A stretch of DNA of 64,000 nt, taken from positions 124,001 through 188,000 of the forward strand of contig NZ_CP026118.1 in assembly GCF_004101865.1 (NCBI RefSeq), read 5' to 3'. Both the position numbers and the translations under genes were made by a program. How positions within the stretch are numbered: the stretch's first letter is position 1; each line of letters opens with the position of its first letter. Shown piece after piece: positions 36,005-45,013 of this stretch. The notes beneath the pieces were generated by a model that saw nothing but the letters and a program-made list of their open reading frames with translations, searched no databases and was not told the origin of the DNA. This DNA comes from Halobacillus litoralis. Lineage in GTDB: Bacteria; Bacillota; Bacilli; Bacillales; Halobacillaceae.

Positions 36005-36976
36005 ATGAAATCGATACATATAAACGATATAAATGGGTTTTCCATTGGTCAAAAAGAAGATCCGGAGGGCCATACAGGATGTACGGTCATTCTTTGTGAA
36101 AATGGGGCCGTTGCAGGAGTGGATGTCCGTGGTGGAGCACCGGGAACGAGAGAAACGGACCTGCTGCAGTCTGAAAACCTCGTCCAGGAAGTTCATGGGA
36201 TCTTTTTAGCAGGTGGCAGTGCTTTCGGTTTGGATGTTGGCTCTGGTGTGATGAAGTTCCTGGAAGAAAACGACGTCGGTTTTGATGTCCGAGTCACAAG
36301 AGTACCGATTGTTCCAGGGGCCATCCTTTTTGATTTAATTGAAGGACGCGCGAACATACGCCCCGACAAGGAAATGGGGTATCGCGCTTCTGAAATTGCC
36401 TGGAAGATTCCTGGTTTCAAAGCTGGGAATTACGGTGCAGGTGCGGGGGCGGCGGTAGGTAAAGCTCTTGGCCGGAAACACAGTATGAAGGGCGGAATAG
36501 GAAGTTGTGCATATTCTGTAGGGGATCTCAAAGTGGGAGCTGTAGTGGCTGTCAATTGTTTCGGTGATGTCGTAGATCCGAATACCGGTGAAGTCATAGC
36601 CGGTCTGCAAAATGCTGGACGCTTCTTAAATACAGAAGAGCAAATCATAAATCGAATCGATCAATCACAGACTAATCGATTCCGTGAGAACACCACTATT
36701 GGAGCAGTATTGACGAACGCAAAGCTACATAAATCTGAAGCGAATAAACTTTCCTCCATTGCTCATGATGGGCTGGCGAGGACGATCAGGCCTTCTCATA
36801 CTTTTATTGATGGGGACACACTTTTCACTTTAGCAACAGGTGGGGTGGAGTGTGATTTGAATGCCTTGAGTGCTCTGGCGAATAAAGTCGTTGAAAAAGC
36901 GGTCATAAATGCTGTGAAGTCCGCTGCATCACAGAATGATTTAGTTTCTGCTTCAGATATTCTTAAAAAGAGGTGA
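36005..36976 (+). CDS. P1-family peptidase (DmpA/ornithine-acetyltransferase-like fold)
   Basis: A 323-residue N-terminal nucleophile-type aminopeptidase family member. The family features GCTVILCENGAVAGVDVRGGAPGTRETDLL in the first third (near 20-50), FLAGGSAFGLD near 65, GIGSCAYSVGDLKVGAVVA near 165 and VNCFGDVVDP near 185 are clear. Proteins of this group self-cleave or hydrolyse D-/L-aminoacyl amides; the substrate is not shown. AAAAGGAG precedes ATG 36005. Its stop overlaps the next ORF, indicating coupling. Confidence 0.86.
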   Translation: MKSIHINDINGFSIGQKEDPEGHTGCTVILCENGAVAGVDVRGGAPGTRETDLLQSENLVQEVHGIFLAGGSAFGLDVGSGVMKFLEENDVGFDVRVTRVPIVPGAILFDLIEGRANIRPDKEMGYRASEIAWKIPGFKAGNYGAGAGAAVGKALGRKHSMKGGIGSCAYSVGDLKVGAVVAVNCFGDVVDPNTGEVIAGLQNAGRFLNTEEQIINRIDQSQTNRFRENTTIGAVLTNAKLHKSEANKLSSIAHDGLARTIRPSHTFIDGDTLFTLATGGVECDLNALSALANKVVEKAVINAVKSAASQNDLVSASDILKKR

Positions 36977-36981
36977 AAAAA

Positions 36982-38667
36982 TTGTACGTTTTTGTTTATG
37001 GGTCCTTATGCAAACATCAGAAAAACCATGATTTATTAAATGAGGCAGTTTTATATGCCGAACAAGCCTGGACAGCGGGAAGTCTTTATACCGGATCCAG
37101 CTACTACCCGCTACTCATAAAAGATGATACGTCTATCACTTATGGTGAATTGTATGAATTAAACGAGAACACGCTGGAACACTTGGATTTTTTAGAAGGG
37201 CATACTTCAAAAGAACCTCTATTTAAAAGAGAGTCCGCCCTGGTGGGGACAGAAAAGGGTGATGTTGAAGCATTTGTCTATTATTGGCCGCATGCCACCG
37301 AAGGAACGCATGTGCCTTTCAATGATTGGAAAGTTCATCAAATGACAGCCGATCCTTTTATTTATTACTTCGCTTACGGATCATGTATGGATCACGTCCG
37401 TTTCACTGAACATAAAGTAGACCATCTTTTTACTGAGTTGAAGGGTAAGGGAGAATTGGAGCATTACCGTTTAGGATTTTCCCACCACCTCTCAGACGGG
37501 GGACGTGCAGATATCATTGAAGACACAGGTCATTCAGTCGAGGGGGTAGTGTATGAAATATCTGAAAATGCCTTAGAATACTTGTATCAGCGTGAAGGAG
37601 TCAACACGGGTGGGTACCGTCCTACAGTCGTCGACTTGATATTAAATGATGATACATTGGTTCAAGCATTGTCATTTACTGTATTAGACAAAAAAGATGA
37701 TCTTACCCCACCTTTACACTATGCTTCAGAGATCCATCGGGGAGGTTCCAAATACTTATCTCCTCACTATATGACAGGAATTGAACAGCGTTTTTTAAAC
37801 GATCTCCCTGTCAGGGACTTTTATGACTATCTACAAAAAAGGAGTAGAAAAAAAATGATACAGACGATGTGGTCGAAATTCACAGCCAGAGACTTCTCCA
37901 CACAACAGTATGTAAATTTTACCCACCGAAGCTCTGCCGATGAAGCGATCATTATCGTTCACGGAATTACTGCAGAATTAGACCATCAAAGGGAGTTCGC
38001 ATCTTCATGCACGCGGAATGCTGATGTATTCTTGCCGATTTTGCGAGGTTATGTTCAAAACCGAGGAGATATCGGCTACATCGGCCAATTTGATGATGAC
38101 TTGTTCGATTTCATACATTTTATCGAAGCAAAAGGATATGAAAAAATCACTTTAATCGGTCATTCCATGGGTTGTGCCAACATCTTACGCCTCATCAGGA
38201 AGAATCCACTCCTTGCAGATGAGTACATATTTGTTGCGCCTTTCTTCCATCCCCGTTTGCCTGTGTACCACGAAGATGCGACAGAACAGCCTGAACCTAG
38301 AACCGATGTGGACTATACAGTCTATGATAAAAAAGTATTTTTTCTGATGATTCTGCACAAGATGAACATTCATCGATTCAACCAGCATACAGTCGCAGAG
38401 ATACCGGACGAATTCCACCATAGCGGCCGGTTACATTTGAGCTTCCGTCTGCTAGTATCAAGGTTTTTGGAACACATCCCTTCTACTATATTCGAGGGGA
38501 TAGAAAACCGCATCTCTATCTATGTGGGGGAGAAAGACGAAATCATCCAGCATGAACAATTGAGGGACTGGGTGAAGGAAAAATGGGGCCATGAAGTACA
38601 GTTTATTAAGGGGACGGATCATAACCATATTCTGCATCATCCAGACCTGCATGAAGCGATTTCTTAA
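36982..38667 (+). CDS. Double gamma-glutamylcyclotransferase-like (YkqA) domain fused to an alpha/beta hydrolase
   Basis: One frame of about 561 residues. Two gamma-glutamylcyclotransferase-fold modules come first (YVFVYGSLCKH at the start and YYFAYGSCMDHVRF near 130), as in B. subtilis YkqA. After about residue 290 an alpha/beta hydrolase follows, with IIIVHGITAE, nucleophile GHSMGCANILR near 395, Asp in VGEKDEI and His in TDHNHILHH. A ribosome site (AAAGGAG) and ATG at 37855 lie at the junction inside A-runs. Start TTG 36982 is best placed after AGAGGTGA; GTG 36973 is the alternative. The fusion may be recent or a sequence artefact. Confidence 0.75.
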   Translation: MYVFVYGSLCKHQKNHDLLNEAVLYAEQAWTAGSLYTGSSYYPLLIKDDTSITYGELYELNENTLEHLDFLEGHTSKEPLFKRESALVGTEKGDVEAFVYYWPHATEGTHVPFNDWKVHQMTADPFIYYFAYGSCMDHVRFTEHKVDHLFTELKGKGELEHYRLGFSHHLSDGGRADIIEDTGHSVEGVVYEISENALEYLYQREGVNTGGYRPTVVDLILNDDTLVQALSFTVLDKKDDLTPPLHYASEIHRGGSKYLSPHYMTGIEQRFLNDLPVRDFYDYLQKRSRKKMIQTMWSKFTARDFSTQQYVNFTHRSSADEAIIIVHGITAELDHQREFASSCTRNADVFLPILRGYVQNRGDIGYIGQFDDDLFDFIHFIEAKGYEKITLIGHSMGCANILRLIRKNPLLADEYIFVAPFFHPRLPVYHEDATEQPEPRTDVDYTVYDKKVFFLMILHKMNIHRFNQHTVAEIPDEFHHSGRLHLSFRLLVSRFLEHIPSTIFEGIENRISIYVGEKDEIIQHEQLRDWVKEKWGHEVQFIKGTDHNHILHHPDLHEAIS

Positions 38668-38825
38668 AATAATTCAGGAGTGGTTGAACGGCCCCACCAA
38701 AGATATAGCAACCAGTAAATGATGTTCGATCGATCAGCTCTGGCTATTTATGAATGTCATACTTGAGTCAAAAGGCAGCTTCAGAGTAAAATGATAGGGA
38801 CTAACGATGAAAAAGGAGATTACTG

Positions 38826-41800
38826 ATGCCTTCGATGACACAAACCAATTTGGATAAATTTCAGAACTTATATGTTGCTTTAAAAGAGAAAAATGATGAG
38901 GTCAATCAAAATAAAATATTGGATTTAATAGATAAAGTGGCGAATCAAGATATGAGGATAGGTTTTGCCGGCCATTTTTCTGCAGGTAAATCAACGGTGA
39001 TCAATACCTTGCTAGCAGATGACCTGCTTCCATCCAGCCCTATACCTACCAGTGCGAATATCGTCCGTTTAAAAACAGGCTCACCCTATACGGTAGCGAA
39101 CTTCCAAAAAGGACTACCTGTCAAGTACGAAGGCGAGACAGACATCGAAACCATTAAATCTTTATGCAAAGACGGTGAAGTCGTTACAGGATTAGAAATC
39201 AGCCGTCCCCAGGGAAACCTTCCCCCCCATGTATCAGTCATAGATACCCCGGGTGTTGACTCGACAAATGACGCGGACCGATTGATTACGGAATCTTCGC
39301 TGCATCTCATGGATTATATCTTTTATGTCATGGACTATAACCATGTTCAATCTGAAGTGAATTTGATGTTTCTATCAGAAATGCAAAAGCGGAGAATACC
39401 TTTTTCAATCATCATTAATCAGGTTGATAAACATGTTGAAGATGAGCTCTCATTCGATCAATATAAAGAAAGTGTCGAAATGGCTTTGGAGCAGTGGAGA
39501 ATTGTTCCAAGCACGATTTATTTCACGTCAATGAGAGATTTCTCCCATGAAAAGAATGAATACTTCCGTCTGAAAGATGACTTCGAGGACTTGTTTAAGC
39601 GCGCTCCCGAAACGATAGCAGCACAGGCGGAAATGGAAGCGGAAGTGATCATTGACGAAAGTGTCCGTCAGTTCGAAGAAGAGTTTCAAAGTCAACAGGA
39701 AGCCTTGATAGACAGAAAAGAATCCATTTCACAACAATTAGCTGAAAGTCCTATAGATGAGTATAAACTTCGCAGGAACCAGCAACTTGATCAGGAAGCA
39801 GAGGAGGCATTTGAAGCGCAAGTATACTCTTTCATCTCAAATGCCTATCTTATGCCAAGTGGGTTGAGAGAATATGCAGAAAGGTATTTGGAGTCTCTCC
39901 GACCTAATTTTAAAATCGGGGTCATTTTTTCCCGAAAAAAAACAGAAGAGGAACGAAAAGCTAGGGAAGATGCATTCTATGAAGCGCTGCAAGGTTCTAT
40001 CGAGCAGAATTTGAAGTGGCCATTAAGAGATCGGATGCTCAAAACGATGGATCAATATTCCGTTGCCGATACAGAGTTACTCGCAAAGGTACATGCTGTT
40101 GATTTCAACTATCCGAAAGAGCGCCTGCATAAGCTTGTCGAATCGGGAGCGGAAGTGACAGGACCTTACATCCTCCGGTACACCGATCAAGTAGCTAAAG
40201 ATATCCAACAGGCCATGCGGCAATTTATCCGTTCATGGCAAGCGGATTTCTTAACCGAAATTAAACAGCAGCAACAGAAGCTGCAAGCTGATCACCATCT
40301 CCATCTTCAAATGCTGGAAGAAAAAGAAGGCATTGAAGAAGAACTTGTGAAAATAGAAAAAGAACTTCGGACCTACAAGAAAGAGTTACAGGATCGATTT
40401 TATTCCGAGGGTGCTCCTTCAGCCTCTGAGCAAGCGATGGAAGATTTAAGACAGAGAAATGAGCAAGTCGTAACCAAGTCCATTGAAGATGTCCCAAACA
40501 TACAAAGCGAAGAGAAAAAGAGAGAGGAATCCGTTGTAAAAGAACGAATGAATGCTGCCCATTCTGTACAAACAACACTAGACAAAGTCCGAGCAACTTT
40601 AACATCAATCCGTTCCATTGAAGGTCTGGAGGGTCTGTACCATCAATTGGTGCAGAAACAACAACGGTTAGAGAACAGGCATTATACGATTGCTTTGTTC
40701 GGAGCATTCAGTGCAGGGAAATCTTCGTTTGCAAATGCACTCCTGGGAGATCAGGTATTGCCTGTATCACCGAATCCGACCACTGCGACGATTAATAAAA
40801 TTTCACCACCAACAGAGAAACAACCTGACAAAACCATTGAAGCTCAAATTAAAAGCGAACATCAACTTCTTGAAGACCTGGAGCCGATTTTAAGTAATCT
40901 CCAGATTGGATGCGACAGCTTACATGAGGTTTTCGAAGAGGCCGGGCAGCTTCCAGAGAATGACTGGAATCACCTGGATCAGAAGCAGCATACCTTTCTG
41001 CGAGCCTTTATAAAGGGGTATGAATCGATGCGGTCTTCCTTGGGAAAAAGTGTTGCAGTACCCTGGAAAGACTTTGCCTCTTATGTAGCTGAAGAACACA
41101 AATCCTGCTTCATCGAAGAGATGGAATTGTATTATGATTGCACCTGGACACAAGCCGGAATCACCCTTGTCGATACACCGGGAGCGGATTCTGTTAATGC
41201 CAGACACACCGATGTCAGTTTTGAATATATCAAAGATTCCGATGCAGTTTTATTTGTGACTTATTACAATCATCCTTTTTCCCATGCTGATCAAAAGTTC
41301 TTAAAGCAATTAGGAAGAGTAAAAGACAGTTTCGCAATGGATAAGATGTTTTTCATCGTAAATGCAGCAGATTTGGCTTCATCAGAAGATGAGCTTCACC
41401 AGGTCGAAAATTATATCAAGGATGAACTGAGCGAATTTCAGATTCGCCAGCCACGCTTGTTCTCGGTTTCAAGTTTACATGCATTACAAGAAAAGCGATC
41501 TAACATCGAGCTTAATTCAGGAATCACCTCCTTTGAAGACACATTCCATGAATTTTTGGAAGAGGAACTGGCTCAGATGCTTATTCAGTCGATCGAAACC
41601 GATTTATCACAAGTAAAAGAAATGATTGCCCATTTCATTCATACAAGCAGGCTTGATGAAAAAGAACGGCAGCATCAGAAAGAAGAGTTGATGGAAGAAA
41701 AAGAATCAGCTCTGAACCTTTTTGAGAATCGGTATGACGCCGGGGCGATCGATACGATTCAGAATAAAGCGGAAAAACAGATGTATTATGTGCATGAACG

Positions 41801-42413
41801 AATGATGTTGAACTTCACCGACTTTTTCAAACGACATTTCAATCCGGCTACAATCAATGGGAAAGAGCAGGATGTCAAAGATCAATTCAAAGGAGCTCTT
41901 GAGCAATTACTTGTTGAAATAAACTTTGAAATGGTCCAGGAAACAAAAGCTGTTTGTGTAAGATTGGAACGGACCATCGAGGAGGTCCTTGATCAATCGC
42001 GGAGGAGATTGGAAGAAGATCTTCGAACAATCCGACCAGCATTGAAGCTGAATCAAGAAGAAAAACCTTCTCTGCCACTGCCTACTATTGAAGGTGAAGT
42101 CACCATCGACAAGAAACAAAAAGACCTTGCGTTGAAGGGATTCAGAAATACAAAGTCATTCTTTGAAAAGAATGAAAAGGAAATGGTAAAGGACCACTTG
42201 AGTGCGTCTGCTTCACCAGTACTTTCCCAGGAGCTGCAACAGTTATCCGGAATATTGAGCTCTCATTATATTAATCAGTGGGAACAAACTTATCAATATT
42301 CTGCTGCAGAATGGGAGAAACAAGTCGGCGTTGTTTTCAATAATTTGCTGCACAATATGGAACATCCAATTGATCCTTCGTCATTGGAAAAAATTTATCA
42401 GCAACTGTTCTAA
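38826..42413 (+). CDS. dynA: Double-dynamin-like GTPase DynA
   Basis: A 1195-residue bacterial dynamin with two complete GTPase modules, as in B. subtilis DynA, which tethers and fuses membranes. First module: P-loop GHFSAGKSTVINTLL near 47, DTPGVDS near 139, NQVDKH near 200. Second module: GAFSAGKSSFANALLG near 625, DTPGADS near 782, NAADLAS near 850. Coiled-coil, lipid-binding stalk regions lie between and after. AAAAAGGAG precedes the ATG. In B. subtilis it follows bpsAB (recalled); here it is 27 kb away. Confidence 0.93.
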   Translation: MPSMTQTNLDKFQNLYVALKEKNDEVNQNKILDLIDKVANQDMRIGFAGHFSAGKSTVINTLLADDLLPSSPIPTSANIVRLKTGSPYTVANFQKGLPVKYEGETDIETIKSLCKDGEVVTGLEISRPQGNLPPHVSVIDTPGVDSTNDADRLITESSLHLMDYIFYVMDYNHVQSEVNLMFLSEMQKRRIPFSIIINQVDKHVEDELSFDQYKESVEMALEQWRIVPSTIYFTSMRDFSHEKNEYFRLKDDFEDLFKRAPETIAAQAEMEAEVIIDESVRQFEEEFQSQQEALIDRKESISQQLAESPIDEYKLRRNQQLDQEAEEAFEAQVYSFISNAYLMPSGLREYAERYLESLRPNFKIGVIFSRKKTEEERKAREDAFYEALQGSIEQNLKWPLRDRMLKTMDQYSVADTELLAKVHAVDFNYPKERLHKLVESGAEVTGPYILRYTDQVAKDIQQAMRQFIRSWQADFLTEIKQQQQKLQADHHLHLQMLEEKEGIEEELVKIEKELRTYKKELQDRFYSEGAPSASEQAMEDLRQRNEQVVTKSIEDVPNIQSEEKKREESVVKERMNAAHSVQTTLDKVRATLTSIRSIEGLEGLYHQLVQKQQRLENRHYTIALFGAFSAGKSSFANALLGDQVLPVSPNPTTATINKISPPTEKQPDKTIEAQIKSEHQLLEDLEPILSNLQIGCDSLHEVFEEAGQLPENDWNHLDQKQHTFLRAFIKGYESMRSSLGKSVAVPWKDFASYVAEEHKSCFIEEMELYYDCTWTQAGITLVDTPGADSVNARHTDVSFEYIKDSDAVLFVTYYNHPFSHADQKFLKQLGRVKDSFAMDKMFFIVNAADLASSEDELHQVENYIKDELSEFQIRQPRLFSVSSLHALQEKRSNIELNSGITSFEDTFHEFLEEELAQMLIQSIETDLSQVKEMIAHFIHTSRLDEKERQHQKEELMEEKESALNLFENRYDAGAIDTIQNKAEKQMYYVHERMMLNFTDFFKRHFNPATINGKEQDVKDQFKGALEQLLVEINFEMVQETKAVCVRLERTIEEVLDQSRRRLEEDLRTIRPALKLNQEEKPSLPLPTIEGEVTIDKKQKDLALKGFRNTKSFFEKNEKEMVKDHLSASASPVLSQELQQLSGILSSHYINQWEQTYQYSAAEWEKQVGVVFNNLLHNMEHPIDPSSLEKIYQQLF

Positions 42414-42451
42414 ACGATTCTTTTCTTCATAAAATGAGTTAAGCGAAAAAA

Positions 42452-42499
42452 CCCCATTCTAAGGATTTCTTCCTCCTCCTTAGACTGGGGACTTTTTTT
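42452..42499 (+). terminator. dynA terminator
   Basis: A 14-bp stem with one mismatch (42452-42465 with 42477-42490), then ACTTTTTTTG. Confidence 0.88.
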
Positions 42500-42615
42500 G
42501 TGCTGAAGAATTAGAGTGAACATAGTGGTGGATTTTCTTTTGAGAGCAAAAGATCTCACAGGCAGTCATATGAAAAATAAAAAGAACCCTTTATCAGGGC
42601 TCTATTTGGTGAATC

Positions 42616-43332
42616 TTATATTTTGACTTCGACATCGGCTTCTTCGCGTAGTTTTTCAACAAGCTTTGTGACTTGTTCTTGTTCTTTTTGCGTTTTCAAT
42701 TGCTGCTCAAGTGTAGGTTTCACTTCTTCAAATGATCCTACATCCTCTTGCTGTTCTTTTAAGGTATCGTATTGGGTCTGCAGTTCTTCTTCTGTCACTT
42801 CAGTTTCTTCTGTTTCCCCAGCGATATATTCATCAACTTTCATCTGAAGTTTGACCTGCTCTTTCAGTTCTTCTTCTGTAGTGTTATTTTCATCCAGGGC
42901 GGCTTGCAACTGTTCTTCATTCTCGAATTGACCGGTCATTTCTTCATATCTTTGATCGACTTCTTCACTGGAAATCTCAATATCTGCTTCTTCAGCTTTT
43001 TGACTGAGAAGTTCTGCTCCAATCATTTGATCGACGACCGATTGTTTGATTTGGTCCTCTTGACCCTCAATATCCATGCCATACTGTTCGTACTGTTGCT
43101 TCATGATGTCCAACTGCTGGTTGAACTCCTCTCGGGATAGCTCTTCACCGTTTACAACAGCTACTGGCCCAGTTGCTTCCTCTTCATTTGCTGTTTCATC
43201 CGATTGTCCGCTATTTTCTTGTTCGGTTTCTTCATTATTACCTTCAGCGGATTCATCATCAGAATTCGAGCATGCAGCTAAACCGATGGTCACGAGAAAA
43301 CCGATCAGCACAATCAAAAACGTTTTTTTCAT
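42616..43332 (-). CDS. SurA-N-domain lipoprotein, chaperone-like
   Basis: A 238-residue lipoprotein with lipobox LAAC (Cys21), an acidic linker, then a SurA N-terminal-like chaperone domain: VAVVNGEELSREEFNQQLD near 58 and the helical DQMIGAELLSQKAEEADIEI near 110. Unlike PrsA it has no parvulin PPIase domain, since the chain ends after further helices and REEADVEVKI. It probably helps proteins fold outside the membrane. Upstream CDS direction is divergent from sodC. Confidence 0.82.
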   Translation of the reverse strand: MKKTFLIVLIGFLVTIGLAACSNSDDESAEGNNEETEQENSGQSDETANEEEATGPVAVVNGEELSREEFNQQLDIMKQQYEQYGMDIEGQEDQIKQSVVDQMIGAELLSQKAEEADIEISSEEVDQRYEEMTGQFENEEQLQAALDENNTTEEELKEQVKLQMKVDEYIAGETEETEVTEEELQTQYDTLKEQQEDVGSFEEVKPTLEQQLKTQKEQEQVTKLVEKLREEADVEVKI

Positions 43333-43458
43333 AGCTGTTTTCTCCTTTTGTATTAAGTTTTAAACGGAGTGTAGCACATCGGTCATAAGTTGTAAACAAA
43401 TTCTGGAATGAAGGTCAAGCCTTACACATAGACATAAACGGAAAGGGGGAGGGTTAAT

Positions 43459-43962
43459 GTGAATCCATATGCTCAGCAAGGGCCCTATCGGCAAACCTAT
43501 GCATCTGAAACAGCTCAAGTCAGCTTTTTGAGCAGTCCTCTTGCACCTGAATTGAAGGGTGCGATGCAATTTTATCAGATGCCTTATGGAGTGGAAGTGT
43601 TTGTTCAGGTCGAGGGGTTACCAGCATTTCAAAAAGCGAAAAACGGCAAACAAGTAGGGCCTCACGGTTTTCATATCCATGAAAAGGGAGTTTGCGAAAT
43701 CGGTGATGGGAAAGATCCTTTCAGTTCAGCAGGAGGGCACTGGAATCCGGATGGACAGCCACACGGAAATCATGCAGGGGACTTTCCTGTACTTTTCTCA
43801 AATCACGGAAGGGCGAGGATGATATTTTTCACGGATCGCTTTCAAGTGAAAGACATAATCGGTAAAACAGTGATTATCCATGACGGACCAGATGATTACC
43901 AGTCACAGCCGAGTGGAGATTCAGGTAAAAGGATTGCTTGCGGTCTCATTGAAAAATCGTGA
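43459..43962 (+). CDS. sodC: Cu/Zn superoxide dismutase family protein
   Basis: A 167-residue SodC-fold protein that converts superoxide to peroxide and oxygen. The copper histidines HGFHIHEKG near 75, the bridging His in GGHWNP, the zinc set in PHGNHAGDFP near 103 and the last copper His in VIIHDGPDDY near 140 are all present, so it should be active. It has no signal peptide or lipobox after GTG 43459, unlike the exported YojM form, so a start further upstream or a cytoplasmic site should be considered. GGGGGAGGG precedes it. Confidence 0.88.
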   Translation: MNPYAQQGPYRQTYASETAQVSFLSSPLAPELKGAMQFYQMPYGVEVFVQVEGLPAFQKAKNGKQVGPHGFHIHEKGVCEIGDGKDPFSSAGGHWNPDGQPHGNHAGDFPVLFSNHGRARMIFFTDRFQVKDIIGKTVIIHDGPDDYQSQPSGDSGKRIACGLIEKS

Positions 43963-44027
43963 AAAAATGGAATAAATGACTACTTCTTCGTATATACTTA
44001 TAGTGTAGAATCATTCGTACGCTGTAC

Positions 44028-44056
44028 TTGACTTCACCGGTGAGTCATAGTATAGT
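44028..44056 (+). promoter_or_regulatory. Promoter of the second cold-shock gene
   Basis: TTGACT (44028-44033), 17-base spacer, TATAGT (44051-44056). The leader to the start codon at 44213 is about 150 bases, typical of cold-shock mRNAs. Confidence 0.7.
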
Positions 44057-44212
44057 TATAATTAGATAACAATTACCAATATAAAGAAGTTACAGCTTCA
44101 AATCACCTATTATAAAGAGTGATCAATCATTATTGGTACTTTTTATAATATGTGATTTTTTCATTAAAGCAAAACGCATATTAATTTTAGAAATATTGGA
44201 GGATCCATTCCT

Positions 44213-44413
44213 ATGAAAACAGGTACAGTGAAGTGGTTTAACGCGGAAAAAGGTTTCGGTTTTATCGAGGTTGAAGGGGAAGACGATGTATTCGTACACT
44301 TCAGCGCAATCAACGAAGAAGGCTTCAAATCTCTTGAAGAAGGTCAAGCAGTAGAGTTTGAAGTTACTGAAGGAAATCGCGGACCACAAGCTGCAAACGT
44401 AACTAAAATATAA
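44213..44413 (+). CDS. cspB: Cold-shock protein (CspA/CspB family), second copy
   Basis: A 66-residue cold-shock domain; RNP1 KGFGFIEV and RNP2 VFVHFSAI are present. It is highly similar to the gene at 13731. AAATATTGGAGG precedes the ATG, preceded by a long leader. It is followed by a terminator and the cold-inducible YdjO-like gene, which fits a cold-response cluster. Confidence 0.96.
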   Translation: MKTGTVKWFNAEKGFGFIEVEGEDDVFVHFSAINEEGFKSLEEGQAVEFEVTEGNRGPQAANVTKI

Positions 44414-44423
44414 TTAAAAATAA

Positions 44424-44457
44424 AAAGAGGCTGGCTTTAGAAGGTCAGTCTCTTTTA
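44424..44457 (+). terminator. Terminator of the cold-shock gene
   Basis: Imperfect stem AAAGAGGCTGGC with GTCAGTCTCTTT, loop of about 8, then TTTATAT. Confidence 0.7.
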
Positions 44458-44488
44458 TATCATTTCAAGTCTAAGGGAGGCTACACCA

Positions 44489-44701
44489 ATGGCTTTCGGT
44501 AAAAAGAATCAGGCTGAAATCAAAGAAGAAGATACAAAGATCTGGGTGTGTTCATCCGAAGATTGTAATTGTTGGATGAGAGATAACTTCAGAACGAATA
44601 ACGAGAAAAAATGTCCGATGTGCGGCAATCCGATGGAGGAAGAGAACAAAGTCCTTCAGGTAGTAGAAAACAACAGTCTATACTATAAATCTCAATCATG
44701 A
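44489..44701 (+). CDS. ydjO: YdjO-like cold-inducible zinc-ribbon protein
   Basis: A 70-residue protein with Cys in CSSEDCNCWMRDNF near 22-29 and a CPMC pair near 44-47 (CPMCGNPM), a compact zinc-binding arrangement as in the YdjO cold-inducible family. Function unknown. AAGGGAGG precedes the ATG. Directly after cspB. Confidence 0.78.
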   Translation: MAFGKKNQAEIKEEDTKIWVCSSEDCNCWMRDNFRTNNEKKCPMCGNPMEEENKVLQVVENNSLYYKSQS

Positions 44702-44738
44702 GAAAAAGCGATTGCTCCCACTGCAATCGCTTTTTCTT
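44701..44738 (+). terminator. Terminator of the YdjO-like gene
   Basis: A perfect 15-bp stem AGAAAAAGCGATTGC / GCAATCGCTTTTTCT with a 6-nt loop, starting at the stop codon. Confidence 0.88.
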
Positions 44739-45013
44739 TTGGTAAGAGGAATGCACCTTGATAAATCGAAAACCTGCAAAGAATCCGGACAGATGATGAG
44801 GTCGTATATTCTCATCCAAACACCTGTTAATCAAACCGTGAAGATGATATCATTTCATATGCAGAAGGCCGTCCTTGTTAAAGGATGGATGGCAGAGTAT
44901 ATACTGTTACTTGCAAGAAGGTTCCTTCAAAACCTAAGGTGCGACTGTCATCTAGAGCGAAGGAATGATATAATCTTACTGTTATACAAACGTACGAACT
45001 GGAGGACTAGCTA

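Noticed and set aside
42623..43363. Plus-strand serine/phenylalanine-rich frames opposite the SurA-like lipoprotein gene
   Set aside because: Antisense shadow of an E/Q-rich coding region; no ribosome site.
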